Source of the DNA: Flavobacteriales bacterium
Lineage (GTDB): Bacteria > Bacteroidota > Bacteroidia > Flavobacteriales_E > Vicingaceae
DNA length: 64,000 bases
Assembly (NCBI GenBank): GCA_002401955.1
Contig: NVUQ01000001.1
Location: 217,983 to 281,982, forward strand
Direction of reading: 5' to 3'
Shown: positions 55,102 to 64,000 of the stretch, piece by piece
Layout: every line of letters starts with the position of its first letter
Numbering within the stretch: position 1 is the first letter of the stretch
Notes under the pieces: generated by a model
The model's database searches: none
Seen by the model: only the letters and a program-made list of their open reading frames with translations
What the model was told of the DNA's origin: nothing
Position numbers and translations under genes: made by a program

Positions 55102-55175
55102 GGGCCTATAGCTCAGCTGGTTAGAGCACCTGACTCATAATCAGGTGGTCCGGGGTTCGAGTCCCTGTGGGCCCA
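55102..55175 (+). tRNA. tRNA with CAT anticodon (Ile2 or elongator Met)
   Basis: Complete cloverleaf of 74 nt: acceptor GGGCCTA/TGGGCCC with discriminator A, D-arm GCTC...GAGC, anticodon stem CCTGA/TCAGG around CTCATAA (anticodon CAT), T-arm CGGGGTTCGAGTCCCTG. CCA is not encoded. The GGGCC acceptor resembles Bacteroidota tRNA-Ile, so it could be tRNA-Ile2 (lysidine modified by TilS) rather than elongator Met; it is not initiator-like (the first pair is matched). Confidence 0.92.
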
Positions 55176-55182
55176 CAAAAAG

Positions 55183-55233
55183 AAACCGCAACACACGCGT
55201 AACTATGCAGTTACAAATGGTTGCGGTTTTTTT
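55183..55233 (+). terminator. terminator after the tRNA
   Basis: AACCGCAAC / GGTTGCGGTT around a loop of about 27 bases that holds GTAACTATGCAGTTAC, an inner inverted repeat, followed by seven T. The stem lies 8 bases after the tRNA 3' end. Confidence 0.82.
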
Positions 55234-55311
55234 GTAGACGTTTTCGTGTACAGATTATCTTCACAAACAGAAATTATAGATTTTACAAACTGGTTGAACA
55301 CAACCTAACCA

Positions 55312-56808
55312 CTAAACAGAAGATTCGTTATCTGATATACGTGTTGCTTTCATGATTAAAGCTAATTTCATGTTTTTTGTTCTTTTCATATCAAAGAGGC
55401 GATACATTTTTTGTAATGAAGAGCTAGCGCCTTCATAACTCAGAGCTACTTTATCTGCCAAATCTTTATTACTAATTACGGGGTCTTGATAAAGTGCATT
55501 TAATACTTTTTGATCAGATTCATTTAATTTGGCCTCTATAAAAAATTCAATTTTCTCCATATCCAATCCCATCTTATCTTGACTGATGGAGGAACTTATT
55601 ACACTTGAAATTCTTTTTTCTTTTAATAATTCTATTTCATGAATTAATTGATTTCGTTCATTCACATTTCTTATATGTCTTATTCTTAAATACACAAATA
55701 TTGAGATTAGAAGAATAACTATCCCAATAATCATAACAAGTTTTTCTTGAAATGCTTTTAGTTTGTCAATTTCTCTTTGCTTTTTAACCTCAATTTCTGT
55801 TTTTTCAATGTCATATTGATACTCCTGTCTAAGGATTTCTCGCTGTCTTTTCAAGCTTTTTAGACTATCTTCAAATAAAATATATTCTTCATACATTTTT
55901 AATGCATTATCAGTACTCCCTATCGATTTATATGCTTGGTAAAGTGTGTGTGCGGCACTTGCTTTTAAGTCAATGATACTAGCAATTTCTTTTGCTTTTT
56001 CATAAGATTTAACCCCATACTCAATAGCCAATTCATATTCTTTAAGAGATCTATAAATATTGCTCATCCCAGCTAAACATTCTGTTTCATTCACTTGGTT
56101 TTCAATTTCAATAGCAATAGCTAGTCCTTTTTCATAATTTTTTAATGCTAAATCGTAATTATTAATCTCGGATTGAAAATTTGCTAACGCAGTGTAACTG
56201 GAAGCTATGCCATATTTATAATCTATTTTCTCAAAAATATCTACTGATTCACTTATATATTTTTTAGCGAGTTTAAGATTATTATTATTTTGATATAGAA
56301 CCCCTAAATTTAGAGCGCTGGTGGCTATACCTTGAAGGTTTTCAAGGTTTTTAAACATATTATATGCCTTGATATACATTGTAAAAGCCTCCTTTGTGTC
56401 ATCAATTTTCTCAAATATGGCTCCAATATTCTGACTAGTATTGGCTATGCCAATTGAGTCTTTAATGTCCTCAAATGATTTCAGAGCCTTATGGTAATTT
56501 GTTAATGATAGTGTTGAGTTCCCTTTAAGGTAATAGGCTGCACCAATTAGATTAAACGTATTTCCTTTCCCTTTTGTTCTTGATTCAAGTGATATTAAAT
56601 TGTCAAAACTCAATTTAGTTTTAGCTAGGTTTATTGCACTATCAGGGTCGGAAAAAAGAAACGATCTAGATAAACTCAGTATTGCTGATGATCTGACTGA
56701 ATCAGGTTGTTCAGAATCATTCCAGACATTCCATAAAGAGTCAGTACCATTGTTTTGTCCCAATACTAATGATGGAATCATAAAGAATAATAAAATAAGA
56801 TTTTTCAT
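55312..56808 (-). CDS. TPR sensor with C-terminal helix-turn-helix
   Basis: 498 residues: signal peptide (to VLGQ), about seven TPR units (residues 60-300; NTFNLIGAAYYLKGNSTLSL, NTSQNIGAIFEKIDDTKEAF and others), a coiled coil (about 305-350), one membrane segment (about 352-371, VMIIGIVILLISIFVYL) and a cytoplasmic winged-helix/LuxR-like domain (about 430-490; LNESDQKVLNALYQDPVISN, where KDLADKV is the DNA helix). This is a periplasm-sensing one-component regulator of a kind common in Flavobacteriales. Its targets may be the secreted enzymes beside it, by position only. Confidence 0.8.
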   Translation of the reverse strand: MKNLILLFFMIPSLVLGQNNGTDSLWNVWNDSEQPDSVRSSAILSLSRSFLFSDPDSAINLAKTKLSFDNLISLESRTKGKGNTFNLIGAAYYLKGNSTLSLTNYHKALKSFEDIKDSIGIANTSQNIGAIFEKIDDTKEAFTMYIKAYNMFKNLENLQGIATSALNLGVLYQNNNNLKLAKKYISESVDIFEKIDYKYGIASSYTALANFQSEINNYDLALKNYEKGLAIAIEIENQVNETECLAGMSNIYRSLKEYELAIEYGVKSYEKAKEIASIIDLKASAAHTLYQAYKSIGSTDNALKMYEEYILFEDSLKSLKRQREILRQEYQYDIEKTEIEVKKQREIDKLKAFQEKLVMIIGIVILLISIFVYLRIRHIRNVNERNQLIHEIELLKEKRISSVISSSISQDKMGLDMEKIEFFIEAKLNESDQKVLNALYQDPVISNKDLADKVALSYEGASSSLQKMYRLFDMKRTKNMKLALIMKATRISDNESSV

Positions 56809-56969
56809 GATTGAAACAAAATAATAATAAATTTTGTAATTATGTAAATGTTAAGTTTAATATATTTCTATTTTACACTTTTTTTATGAAAGACTCCTTT
56901 TTGGTTAAAAAATTAATTTAATGTTGATTAACTTTTGTATATTTTCTTTTGTACTTAAAAAGTTGTTTT

Positions 56970-59234
56970 TTAAGTAACTATTAATTTTTGCACACCAAGT
57001 TGAGTTTTTATAATATAAACTCCACTAGTCCAATTGGATACATTTATTATTACTTCTTTATCCGTTGGTATAGTTTGATAAATTAATTCGCCAATTAGAT
57101 TATAAATGTAAATTACTTCATTTGCATTGTTCTTAAACTCAATGTTTACAATGTTGGTTGCAGGGTTAGGGTAAATATTAAAGGAACTTTTTACTATGTT
57201 TTCTTTAACACTGATAGGCCAATTTACATTTGCAGCAGAAAAAGTTGGAACCATAGTAGTAAAAGATCCAGTGCCGTTTGGGTATCTTCCCCATGTTATA
57301 TCAGTTGTTTGAAGTCCAAATGTTGTTTTATCAACTAAAGTTCCTGAAGTATCAGATAAATAAACTGTTTCACCAGAAGATGAGAGCTTGAAGTTAGTAT
57401 GTAACCCGGATTGTAAGGTGTCTTTATCTATCCAAATAATTAAATAATCATTAGGGTTGATATTTGTGCCTGTAGGAAATGTCCATTTTGTAGGGTTGGA
57501 ATTTTGATCTGATAAATAATAACCATCTAACTGTATAGAAGAAGAAGTGTTGTTGTATAGTTCTATCCAGTCATCAAATTCACCATCCTGATCGGATTGG
57601 ATGGTGGCATTTGATGCAGATAATTCATTAATAACAAGGTTGGGTGTAACAGCTAATTTATAAAATTCATACTCAGCCCTTACTGGTGAAAAGGTGCTGA
57701 TGTCATTATCTTCAGCATAAATATAGTATTCTATATCAGAAGCGTTTAAAATAATTTGAGCACCGTAAGTTCCATCTCCTGCAATACCATCATTGCTATT
57801 TCCATCATCTAAAAGTTGAACTTTTTGAAAAACAACTCTAGAGCTGTATCGATAACCTAAATAAGCATAGTTTGAGTTTGTAATGTTGCAAGTAAAATTA
57901 ACAGTGTCATATGCATTAGGTATAATGGGGTTGTTTAGTATGTTTGATATTATTGGTTGGGTATATTGAAATTCGGGTAAACTGTTTAGATAAATTGTTC
58001 GATTATCCATCAAATCCTTAAGTCCTGGTCTTAAATTAAAATTTGCACCATAATCATTCGTTAAATTACTTAAAAAGTCCGCGTAGGTATAAGAACTGTA
58101 TAATTCATTTTGAACATCTGCATCAATTAAATTATGCATAAACTGTGCTCTAGTGTAGTAATTATTATTACTTATATTTTCATCAAAAATAGTTCTATAA
58201 TGGGCAACATACATTTTTTTATATCGAGGAATAGAAAGTAATTGAGCAATTAAAGGCCTATATGTCATTGCAGATTCATGAATAAATGGATCTTGTGTTG
58301 CTAAATCATTACTATTTAATAATCCAAAACTGTCCCCATCAAATACAAGTCCTCCAAAAGACATGTTTACATCCCATAACATAATACTCCACCTTCCATT
58401 ATCCATTTTATAGATATAAAAATTATGGGCAAATGCAGTGTATCCATCATTGTGGACAAAGGCACTACTTAATGCTAAAAACCAAAGAGCTCTATCTACA
58501 TCAAGATATTGATCTATTGTATTTGGATTATTTTCTAAATTAAAACATAGGGTTTGAAGATCAGTTAAACCATATGCTGATTTTCTGTCATAAAACACAT
58601 CATAATCCAAAGAATCTGAATGATAAGCTAAATTGGAATTCTGACCATTAAATATCTGAATTGATTCTGGATCACATTTAAAAAATGGATTACTACTAGA
58701 ACCATAAAATTGATCCAAATATTCATTGTCAATCGATTCAGTATTGGTATATATTCCTATGCAATTATTATTGATGTATAATGTAACAAAACTAGCTTGA
58801 GGACAATCCATATATTGATTTGCTATTTCATAAGTCAAGGCCTCTCTTATCATACTAGGGTCACTATAGCAATTGGCTAATTTTATTTTATCTTTTCCTA
58901 AGTAAGATTGACCAGGAATAGTATAATTAATGTCAATATTAAATGGGTTTTTATTACTAGCCGTATCCAATGAACTATTTCCTTTATACCTAACACCGCA
59001 ACTATCCAGAAGATCTCCGTCAATAATTACATTAGCTAATATTCTTCCTGTACCACTTCCTGTAGTAGAAGTTATAGAAGCAAGTGAATCAAGTAAATGA
59101 TCCCAATTAGAATCATAAAAGTTAATTTCAATTTTTCTAATAGTATTAATGTCAAATAAGTTTTGAGATTTAACGGTGTGACTCATACTAAAAATAGCAC
59201 TTAGAGTAATTGAATAATATAGTAATGATTTCAT
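56970..59234 (-). CDS. T9SS-exported CotH-kinase-like protein with lamin-tail domain
   Basis: 754 residues: signal peptide (1-23), CotH domain (about 30-420) with KGNSSLD (86-90), KNPFNIDI, LANCYSDPSMIREAL and the acidic residues HNDGY (261-265) and WDVNMSFGG (287-295), which are the family catalytic sites (CotH proteins can phosphorylate partner proteins). A lamin-tail domain follows (about 560-660, NELSASNATIQSDQDGEFDD then WIELYN), and a type A sorting domain ends the chain (FNIYPNPATNIVNIEF to KLIVT). Role in surface or extracellular structures is inferred. Confidence 0.88.
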   Translation of the reverse strand: MKSLLYYSITLSAIFSMSHTVKSQNLFDINTIRKIEINFYDSNWDHLLDSLASITSTTGSGTGRILANVIIDGDLLDSCGVRYKGNSSLDTASNKNPFNIDINYTIPGQSYLGKDKIKLANCYSDPSMIREALTYEIANQYMDCPQASFVTLYINNNCIGIYTNTESIDNEYLDQFYGSSSNPFFKCDPESIQIFNGQNSNLAYHSDSLDYDVFYDRKSAYGLTDLQTLCFNLENNPNTIDQYLDVDRALWFLALSSAFVHNDGYTAFAHNFYIYKMDNGRWSIMLWDVNMSFGGLVFDGDSFGLLNSNDLATQDPFIHESAMTYRPLIAQLLSIPRYKKMYVAHYRTIFDENISNNNYYTRAQFMHNLIDADVQNELYSSYTYADFLSNLTNDYGANFNLRPGLKDLMDNRTIYLNSLPEFQYTQPIISNILNNPIIPNAYDTVNFTCNITNSNYAYLGYRYSSRVVFQKVQLLDDGNSNDGIAGDGTYGAQIILNASDIEYYIYAEDNDISTFSPVRAEYEFYKLAVTPNLVINELSASNATIQSDQDGEFDDWIELYNNTSSSIQLDGYYLSDQNSNPTKWTFPTGTNINPNDYLIIWIDKDTLQSGLHTNFKLSSSGETVYLSDTSGTLVDKTTFGLQTTDITWGRYPNGTGSFTTMVPTFSAANVNWPISVKENIVKSSFNIYPNPATNIVNIEFKNNANEVIYIYNLIGELIYQTIPTDKEVIINVSNWTSGVYIIKTQLGVQKLIVT

Positions 59235-59294
59235 GAGGTGGGGAAATAACTTTTTTAGGAGTTTTTGATTTGTTACAATCTATACTAGAAATAT

Positions 59295-60710
59295 TTAGTT
59301 CTTAACTAATTTAAAAGTCTGTTTGAAGTTTTTATCTGTAATGTTTAATAAATAAATTCCACGAGCTAGTTTGGATGTGTTTATTGTTGTGTTTCTAGTT
59401 TTTAACTCTCCTTGGTTTATTGTTTTTCCAAAAATATCAGTTAATGCATATTTAAAACTTAAGACTTGATCCTTTATTTGGATTTCTATTTTATCCTTAA
59501 ATGGATTTTTTACTATTATATTATTATCATTCAATAATGAATTTATAGCTAGAGGGGAGCAGTTATTCGTGGATGGATCATTTCCTGAATCTGTGATTTT
59601 TTCTGAAAAGAAATCAACCATATTTTGCAACCTAAGCTGAGGATTGTCAATTGCATGTCCTTCAGCTTGACAGTCGTTGTTAGGTTGATAGTTGTATATT
59701 ATGTCAGTATAATACGTGTTGGTATCTGTTCCTAGAAGGTCAAAATAATTTCTGATACCCTCACCACCATATGCATTTGGATAATCTCCGATATTGGTAC
59801 AGCCTAAAAAAGAAAAACATTCACTACTTAATCTTTCAAACAAAGGTCCGTAGTTGTAATTAACAACCACATCAGAGCCTTGACAAAATAAATATAATGA
59901 GGGAGGATTAGATAGACCATCTAGTAGGTCGAGATTGAAAACACCTCCAAAAAAACTACCAACACCTTTTAAACTAGCATCATATCCCCCTAGGTTTAGT
60001 GTGCCTTCTATATCGCCTAAATCAGGTCTTGAAAGATCATTTACAGGATCAGAGCATGCTAAAGATAATAATACTGGGTCAGGTGTTGTTGCATTCCCAA
60101 TTGCGTAGCATGAGGCAGGTTTTTTGATTATGCTATTTGTAAACCCTGCAGATATTGATATAAAGGCTCCAGCACTTTCTCCAGCCATAAATACGTTGTT
60201 TATATCGGTTGAGTCAATTAAGTTTCTACTTTTCATAAAACGTATAGCTCCTTTCGCATCCTGCATTGCTCTATAATTAGCTCTCTCAACTTCTGCACTA
60301 TCAGCTACATATACACAGGGTTCTATCCCGAGGCCATTACATAATGCATTTGAGGTGTAGTTACTAGCTTTATTAGTCCCTAATCTGTAGTTGATATTGG
60401 CAACAACCCATCCTCGTTTAGCTAACTCACGAGCCATATTTTGTATACTGTTATTTTCTTTACTTTCTACCACCCATGCCCCACCATGTGCTAAAATCAT
60501 AATTGGTCGTAAACAATTGCTATTTCCTATGGGTTTGTAAATATCCATTAATAATGTATCAACATTTCCAGCATAATTATTAGCTACGCCATATTCAATA
60601 TCTACAATGCTATCGTAGTTATAAATAGGTTGGGTGTAAGGTGTTTGTGCAAAAGTGTTAAAGCTTAAACCTGTAAAAATGATTAAAGATAATGTGAATA
60701 GTGTTTTCAT
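59295..60710 (-). CDS. T9SS-exported carboxylesterase-like alpha/beta hydrolase
   Basis: 471 residues: signal peptide (to TFAQ), alpha/beta-hydrolase domain with HGGAW (75-79, oxyanion hole) and the nucleophile elbow GESAG (S179), as in the HSL/BD-FAE-type carboxylesterases. The C-terminal sorting domain runs from about 395 to 471 (NIIVKNPFKDKIEIQIKD to TFKLVKN). Two cysteines near 125-132 and others may form disulfides. Substrate unknown. Confidence 0.85.
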   Translation of the reverse strand: MKTLFTLSLIIFTGLSFNTFAQTPYTQPIYNYDSIVDIEYGVANNYAGNVDTLLMDIYKPIGNSNCLRPIMILAHGGAWVVESKENNSIQNMARELAKRGWVVANINYRLGTNKASNYTSNALCNGLGIEPCVYVADSAEVERANYRAMQDAKGAIRFMKSRNLIDSTDINNVFMAGESAGAFISISAGFTNSIIKKPASCYAIGNATTPDPVLLSLACSDPVNDLSRPDLGDIEGTLNLGGYDASLKGVGSFFGGVFNLDLLDGLSNPPSLYLFCQGSDVVVNYNYGPLFERLSSECFSFLGCTNIGDYPNAYGGEGIRNYFDLLGTDTNTYYTDIIYNYQPNNDCQAEGHAIDNPQLRLQNMVDFFSEKITDSGNDPSTNNCSPLAINSLLNDNNIIVKNPFKDKIEIQIKDQVLSFKYALTDIFGKTINQGELKTRNTTINTSKLARGIYLLNITDKNFKQTFKLVKN

Positions 60711-60767
60711 AATTTTAGTATTTAATATTAATTTGTATAATGAATAAATGGATTTAAAATTCTTATT

Positions 60768-61898
60768 TTATTTGATAATTAACTTTTTTATGTGGTTGTT
60801 CACATTCACAAAATAAATTCCTTTTGGAAAATTTTGCACATCTATTTTTAAGCTTGACTTATTAATTGTCTTCTGATAAACGTTTTGACCAGTAGTATTG
60901 GTAATGCTAATTTCTGAAGCAGCTAATTCTGTTGTAATCGTGATGTTATTGGTTGCTGGATTAGGGAATATAGAAGCTGTTGTTGAACTAGTTTCAGTAT
61001 TTATTCCTGTTGGAAGAGAACCACAATCATTCACAAAATTTTGAATTGTGTTTGGGTGAAGTGATATAGTCATTAATTGATTAGATGCTTGTGTATCTCC
61101 ATTAAATTCACTCAACATCCAACTAACAAGAAAATGACGAATAGTAGCTGTAGCGTCAACCCTTCCTATTGGACCTATTGGTTGGGCAGCCAACACATAA
61201 TCGCCAAAACCACCGTGATCTAAACCTGTAATGTCTACATATGTTTTACATGATGAATTTATAAATTTATTCCAACCATCGATGTTTGCAGTAGGGTCAT
61301 TTTCATTCGCAGACATGGTTAAAATCTTACCAGTATATCCTGATACATCATGTGCTCCAATGCCAAATACTCCACCACTAGGGTATGAATCCATAAAAAT
61401 AATACCATTAATTTCAGTTGGTCTATCAACTAATAGTGCCGATGCATTTACTCCTCCATTGGAATGCCCGCCTATAACCACCTTGGTAGGGTCTGCATAA
61501 GAGTTTAACCAATGAACAGGGTCAATTACTTTATTTTTAAACCAATCATGCGTTTCTATATAAGACGCTCCATTTGGAAAGCCAGCTTGTGAATCGTCAA
61601 TTACAATAACCACAAAGCCATATGAAGCTAAATTTTGCATAAACAAATCGTAGGTGTGTCTGTTAATTACAGAACTACCAAAACCATTTGCCCCTAGTTG
61701 AAACATGAAAACAGGATAAGTACCAGCTGTTTGTGGATAGAAAAATAATAGTGGCGAACTTAAGTCTGTCAAATTAGAATCTGACATAACAGTATAGCTA
61801 CCATCGTTTGCGTAAGGACTAGCAGTTGGGTTGATTTGTGCATTAATGTTAATAGTACTAAAAAGTGCTATTGCTATAAAAAGATAAATTTTATTCAT
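60768..61898 (-). CDS. T9SS-exported alpha/beta hydrolase, PET-hydrolase/dienelactone-hydrolase-like
   Basis: 376 residues: signal peptide (to NINAQ), hydrolase fold with nucleophile elbow GHSNGG (S146), likely acid D201 (NENDPT) and H228 (LDHGGFG), and a type A sorting domain (about 300-376, ASIFPNPATNNITITT to KKLIIK). Serine hydrolases of this size with Asp-His in this order resemble the alpha/beta-hydrolase group that includes polyester hydrolases, but activity on any polymer is only speculation. Confidence 0.82.
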   Translation of the reverse strand: MNKIYLFIAIALFSTININAQINPTASPYANDGSYTVMSDSNLTDLSSPLLFFYPQTAGTYPVFMFQLGANGFGSSVINRHTYDLFMQNLASYGFVVIVIDDSQAGFPNGASYIETHDWFKNKVIDPVHWLNSYADPTKVVIGGHSNGGVNASALLVDRPTEINGIIFMDSYPSGGVFGIGAHDVSGYTGKILTMSANENDPTANIDGWNKFINSSCKTYVDITGLDHGGFGDYVLAAQPIGPIGRVDATATIRHFLVSWMLSEFNGDTQASNQLMTISLHPNTIQNFVNDCGSLPTGINTETSSTTASIFPNPATNNITITTELAASEISITNTTGQNVYQKTINKSSLKIDVQNFPKGIYFVNVNNHIKKLIIK

Positions 61899-61912
61899 GG
61901 CTATTTTTTTTG

Positions 61913-63277
61913 TTATTCTATGATTAGTTTTTTTATACTATTTCTTAGGCTAATGAAATAGATTCCTTTTTGAAAGTTTGAAACATCTATTTGATTAGTT
62001 GTTATTTGAAATGGGTGTATACTTTGTCCAAGCGTGTTATAAATTATTATTGTTTCTAATTCTCTTTGATTAACATTTTTAAAAATGATTTTGGAGCTTG
62101 TTGGATTTGGATAAAATGAAAACTCATTATCAAAGCCAAAATCATTAACTGAAGTTGCCACAACCGTATAAGGTGATGAAATTTCGCTACATCCATTAAT
62201 AAAAAAGACTTCTACCTCGTAATCCCCTGGCTGACTAACTACAATACTAACCTGATTTGAGTTAGCTATAGGAGAGCCGTTTAAATACCAAATATAACTT
62301 ACTCCAGTTATAGATGAAGTTAAAGTGCCTCCATTATCGTTAATAGATGGCGTTTGATTTGGTGTACAAGCTTGATTATTTGTAATTCGGTTAGATGTAT
62401 TTAATGAATCATTAAACTCATCGAAAGCATCACAATTATATTTTAAAGTATAATCTAGCCAAAGTGCTAAAAAATCAAAATATGTATCGTGTTGCTCTGT
62501 TCTGGAAATAGAAATTCCTGATGAAGAAGTCCCCTCACCAAAATCGCATGCAAAATTAGAATTGGCAAAATAACAATGTGCTCCTCCAATTATATTTATA
62601 AAAGTTTTACAAGATGACGCTAAAGAATCATACATTGGAATATGATGATCGGTTGGTGGAGTTACTCCATCCTGTGAGCCAGAAAAAATCAACGATGGAA
62701 CCGTTACGTTTTTTGAGGAATTAATAGATGAAACTCCATTTGTTGAAGATTCGGCAGGAGCTAACCCTACTAAGGTTTTTAAATTCACATTATTGTTTAG
62801 CGAATCAGCAGCTAAAAATGCAGCTCCTCCTCCCATGGAATGCCCCATCAAAGCAGTTTCTGGAGCCACAACTTGATATAGTAAAGAAGACGGTGTGCTC
62901 CCTTCAAGTTGCATTTGATTAACTAAAAATTGTAAATCCCAACCAAACTCTTGATGGTTTGTGCTAACAATACTACCTTCTGTTCGAGGGAAAACGAATA
63001 TATAGCCTTTGGAAACAAATTCTTCCCAAACATTTTCATAAGCATCCCAAGACATAACAAATCCATGACCAAATACCACGACAGGAAAAGTATCTTGCAC
63101 AGCGGTTGTATTTGTTCCTGCCATTTGTGCCGGATAATATATTTCTGTTTCTATGTTCCTACTCCCTCTATTCGCATCTTGAAAAGTTATTGTAGTATGA
63201 CCTATTTGGTGTTGAGAATAAATAGCATTTCCAATAGTAAGTGCTAATGCAAGCAGTACTGATTTGTAGTTTTTCAT
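61913..63277 (-). CDS. T9SS-exported alpha/beta hydrolase with GHSMGGG elbow
   Basis: 454 residues: signal peptide (to AIYSQ), hydrolase domain with FGHGFVMSW (oxyanion region), nucleophile GHSMGGG (S147), D203 (SGSQDGVTPP) and H234 (GGAHCYF). Residues about 310-365 are a short Ig-like region and the end is a type A sorting domain (FYPNPTSSKIIFKN to KKLIIE). GHSMGGG with this Asp/His spacing is typical of cutinase/PET-hydrolase-like and chlorophyllase-like enzymes. Third hydrolase in a row, 14 bp from the second. Confidence 0.85.
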   Translation of the reverse strand: MKNYKSVLLALALTIGNAIYSQHQIGHTTITFQDANRGSRNIETEIYYPAQMAGTNTTAVQDTFPVVVFGHGFVMSWDAYENVWEEFVSKGYIFVFPRTEGSIVSTNHQEFGWDLQFLVNQMQLEGSTPSSLLYQVVAPETALMGHSMGGGAAFLAADSLNNNVNLKTLVGLAPAESSTNGVSSINSSKNVTVPSLIFSGSQDGVTPPTDHHIPMYDSLASSCKTFINIIGGAHCYFANSNFACDFGEGTSSSGISISRTEQHDTYFDFLALWLDYTLKYNCDAFDEFNDSLNTSNRITNNQACTPNQTPSINDNGGTLTSSITGVSYIWYLNGSPIANSNQVSIVVSQPGDYEVEVFFINGCSEISSPYTVVATSVNDFGFDNEFSFYPNPTSSKIIFKNVNQRELETIIIYNTLGQSIHPFQITTNQIDVSNFQKGIYFISLRNSIKKLIIE

Positions 63278-63303
63278 AATATTGATTTATTAAATTTTGC
63301 TTC

Positions 63304-64000
63304 CTATCTGATTAAGGTAAAACCACCTTTCTTAAAGTATTCTTCACCATCCATACCTACAGCCTTAACCATATAGAAGTAGGTTCCATCTGGGGCTTCA
63401 GAACCAGCTAAAGTTCTTCCATCCCAATAGCCTTTGATATGTGACCATGAAAACATCTTCTGACCCCACCTGTTATAAATTTCACCTTCAACAGACTCTA
63501 AACTTGTTCCTTTAACAGTAAAAAAATCATTTTGTCCATCCCCATTTGGAGTAAAGATGTTAGGTATTAATATCACAGATTCTTCAAACACTTCTATAGT
63601 TACAACATATGTCGCATTACCACAGGCATTACTATCCGAAACAGTAAGTTCTACATCATAAGTATTTATACCATCAAAAGTTGTGGTAGGGTTGGGACCA
63701 ATAGCTCCTGAACCATTTCCATAATCCCAACTATAAACTACATCTGCTCCAGTAGAGCTTCCTGTTTGATCAAAGGTTGCTACTAATGGGAGGCTCCCCG
63801 AATTTGGTGTTCCCGTAAAAAAGGCTATTAAGTCTGGTAGAATAGTTAAATTAATTATGACAACACTATCACAACCATTTGCAGCAGTAAGAATTTCATT
63901 GCCAGTCAGGTTGCTAGCATCATAAGTAGTTCCATTAAATACGAATGAAGCACCATTACAAATGGTAGAATCTAAAATTCCAGTAATAAGAGGCGATTCT
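63304..64000 (-). CDS. C-terminal end of a large T9SS type B adhesin (partial)
   Basis: The frame is open from the stop at 63304 to the window edge and continues beyond. Seen, from the edge inward: one Ig/SprB-like repeat (STICNGASFVFNGTTYDASN, then GCDSVVIINLTI), a PKD domain (TFDQTGSSTGADVVYSWDYG, then INTYDVELTVSDSN), and the gliding-motility-associated type B sorting domain (ILIPNIFTPNGDGQNDFF to GGFTLIR). A GTG at 63591 is internal, not a start. The rest of the protein lies outside the window. Confidence 0.9.
   Translation of the reverse strand, partial: ESPLITGILDSTICNGASFVFNGTTYDASNLTGNEILTAANGCDSVVIINLTILPDLIAFFTGTPNSGSLPLVATFDQTGSSTGADVVYSWDYGNGSGAIGPNPTTTFDGINTYDVELTVSDSNACGNATYVVTIEVFEESVILIPNIFTPNGDGQNDFFTVKGTSLESVEGEIYNRWGQKMFSWSHIKGYWDGRTLAGSEAPDGTYFYMVKAVGMDGEEYFKKGGFTLIR

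Noticed and set aside
63304..63591. A 95-residue stand-alone protein starting at a GTG
   Set aside because: The frame continues upstream without a stop to the window edge and contains PKD and repeat domains, so this is the end of a large gene.

Overview
The window is AT-rich DNA from a member of the Bacteroidota, most likely a marine-type Flavobacteriales relative. Signs are: type IX secretion system (T9SS) C-terminal sorting domains of both type A and type B (gliding-motility type), the characteristic TAnnTTTG -7 promoter boxes, a bamA-ompH-ompH cluster linked to uppS and nadK, two DUF6089 porin-like proteins, bacillithiol synthase BshA, and many LxxC lipoproteins. No phage, transposase, integrase or CRISPR array was found.

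Layout. (1) 1-1 kb: end of a TPR-like gene translationally coupled to a secreted OmpA-like protein. (2) 1.0-9.8 kb is an accessory block. It begins with a gene remnant, a long inverted repeat and a strong terminator. It then holds two modules of the same kind in mirror image: Fic, HipB, HipA on the + strand and HipB, HipA, Fic on the - strand. Each promoter carries its own repeated operator-like sequence. The two modules are separated by debris, including an orphan T9SS sorting-domain tail. Very small lipoproteins and a probable fused ORF follow. (3) 9.8-13 kb: a MORN-like secreted protein and a cytochrome c/copper-monooxygenase-like T9SS protein. (4) 13-21 kb: gpmI followed by two large adhesins that are tandem copies; the second copy carries along the last 24 codons of gpmI, which records the duplication. 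(5) 21-32 kb: M20 peptidase, LEA-type lipoprotein, DUF255 thioredoxin-like protein, two RemB/Wzi-like outer-membrane proteins on either side of a WecA-like transferase, HEAT-like protein and bshA. (6) 32-42 kb: an envelope-biogenesis operon on the - strand (CBS protein, BamA-like, nadK, two DUF6089, uppS, bamA, two ompH/skp, murI). (7) 42-55 kb: pdxJ, small lipoproteins, tsaB, an OmpA protein, metH behind an SAM-I riboswitch, asnS, a conserved secreted protein, methylmalonyl-CoA epimerase, a methylthioribose salvage-like trio, and a CAT-anticodon tRNA. (8) 55-64 kb: a TPR/HTH sensor-regulator and a run of T9SS-exported proteins (CotH/lamin-tail protein, three alpha/beta hydrolases, and the end of a very large adhesin that runs off the window).

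The core regions are ordinary housekeeping and envelope genes. The most unusual parts are the mirrored Fic/HipBA block with its four different operator arrays (one with four palindromes at 41-34-41 bp), the 3.4-kb adhesin duplication that caught a gpmI tail, and the repeated GTGA stop/start couplings with an A8 tract that appears to fuse two genes.
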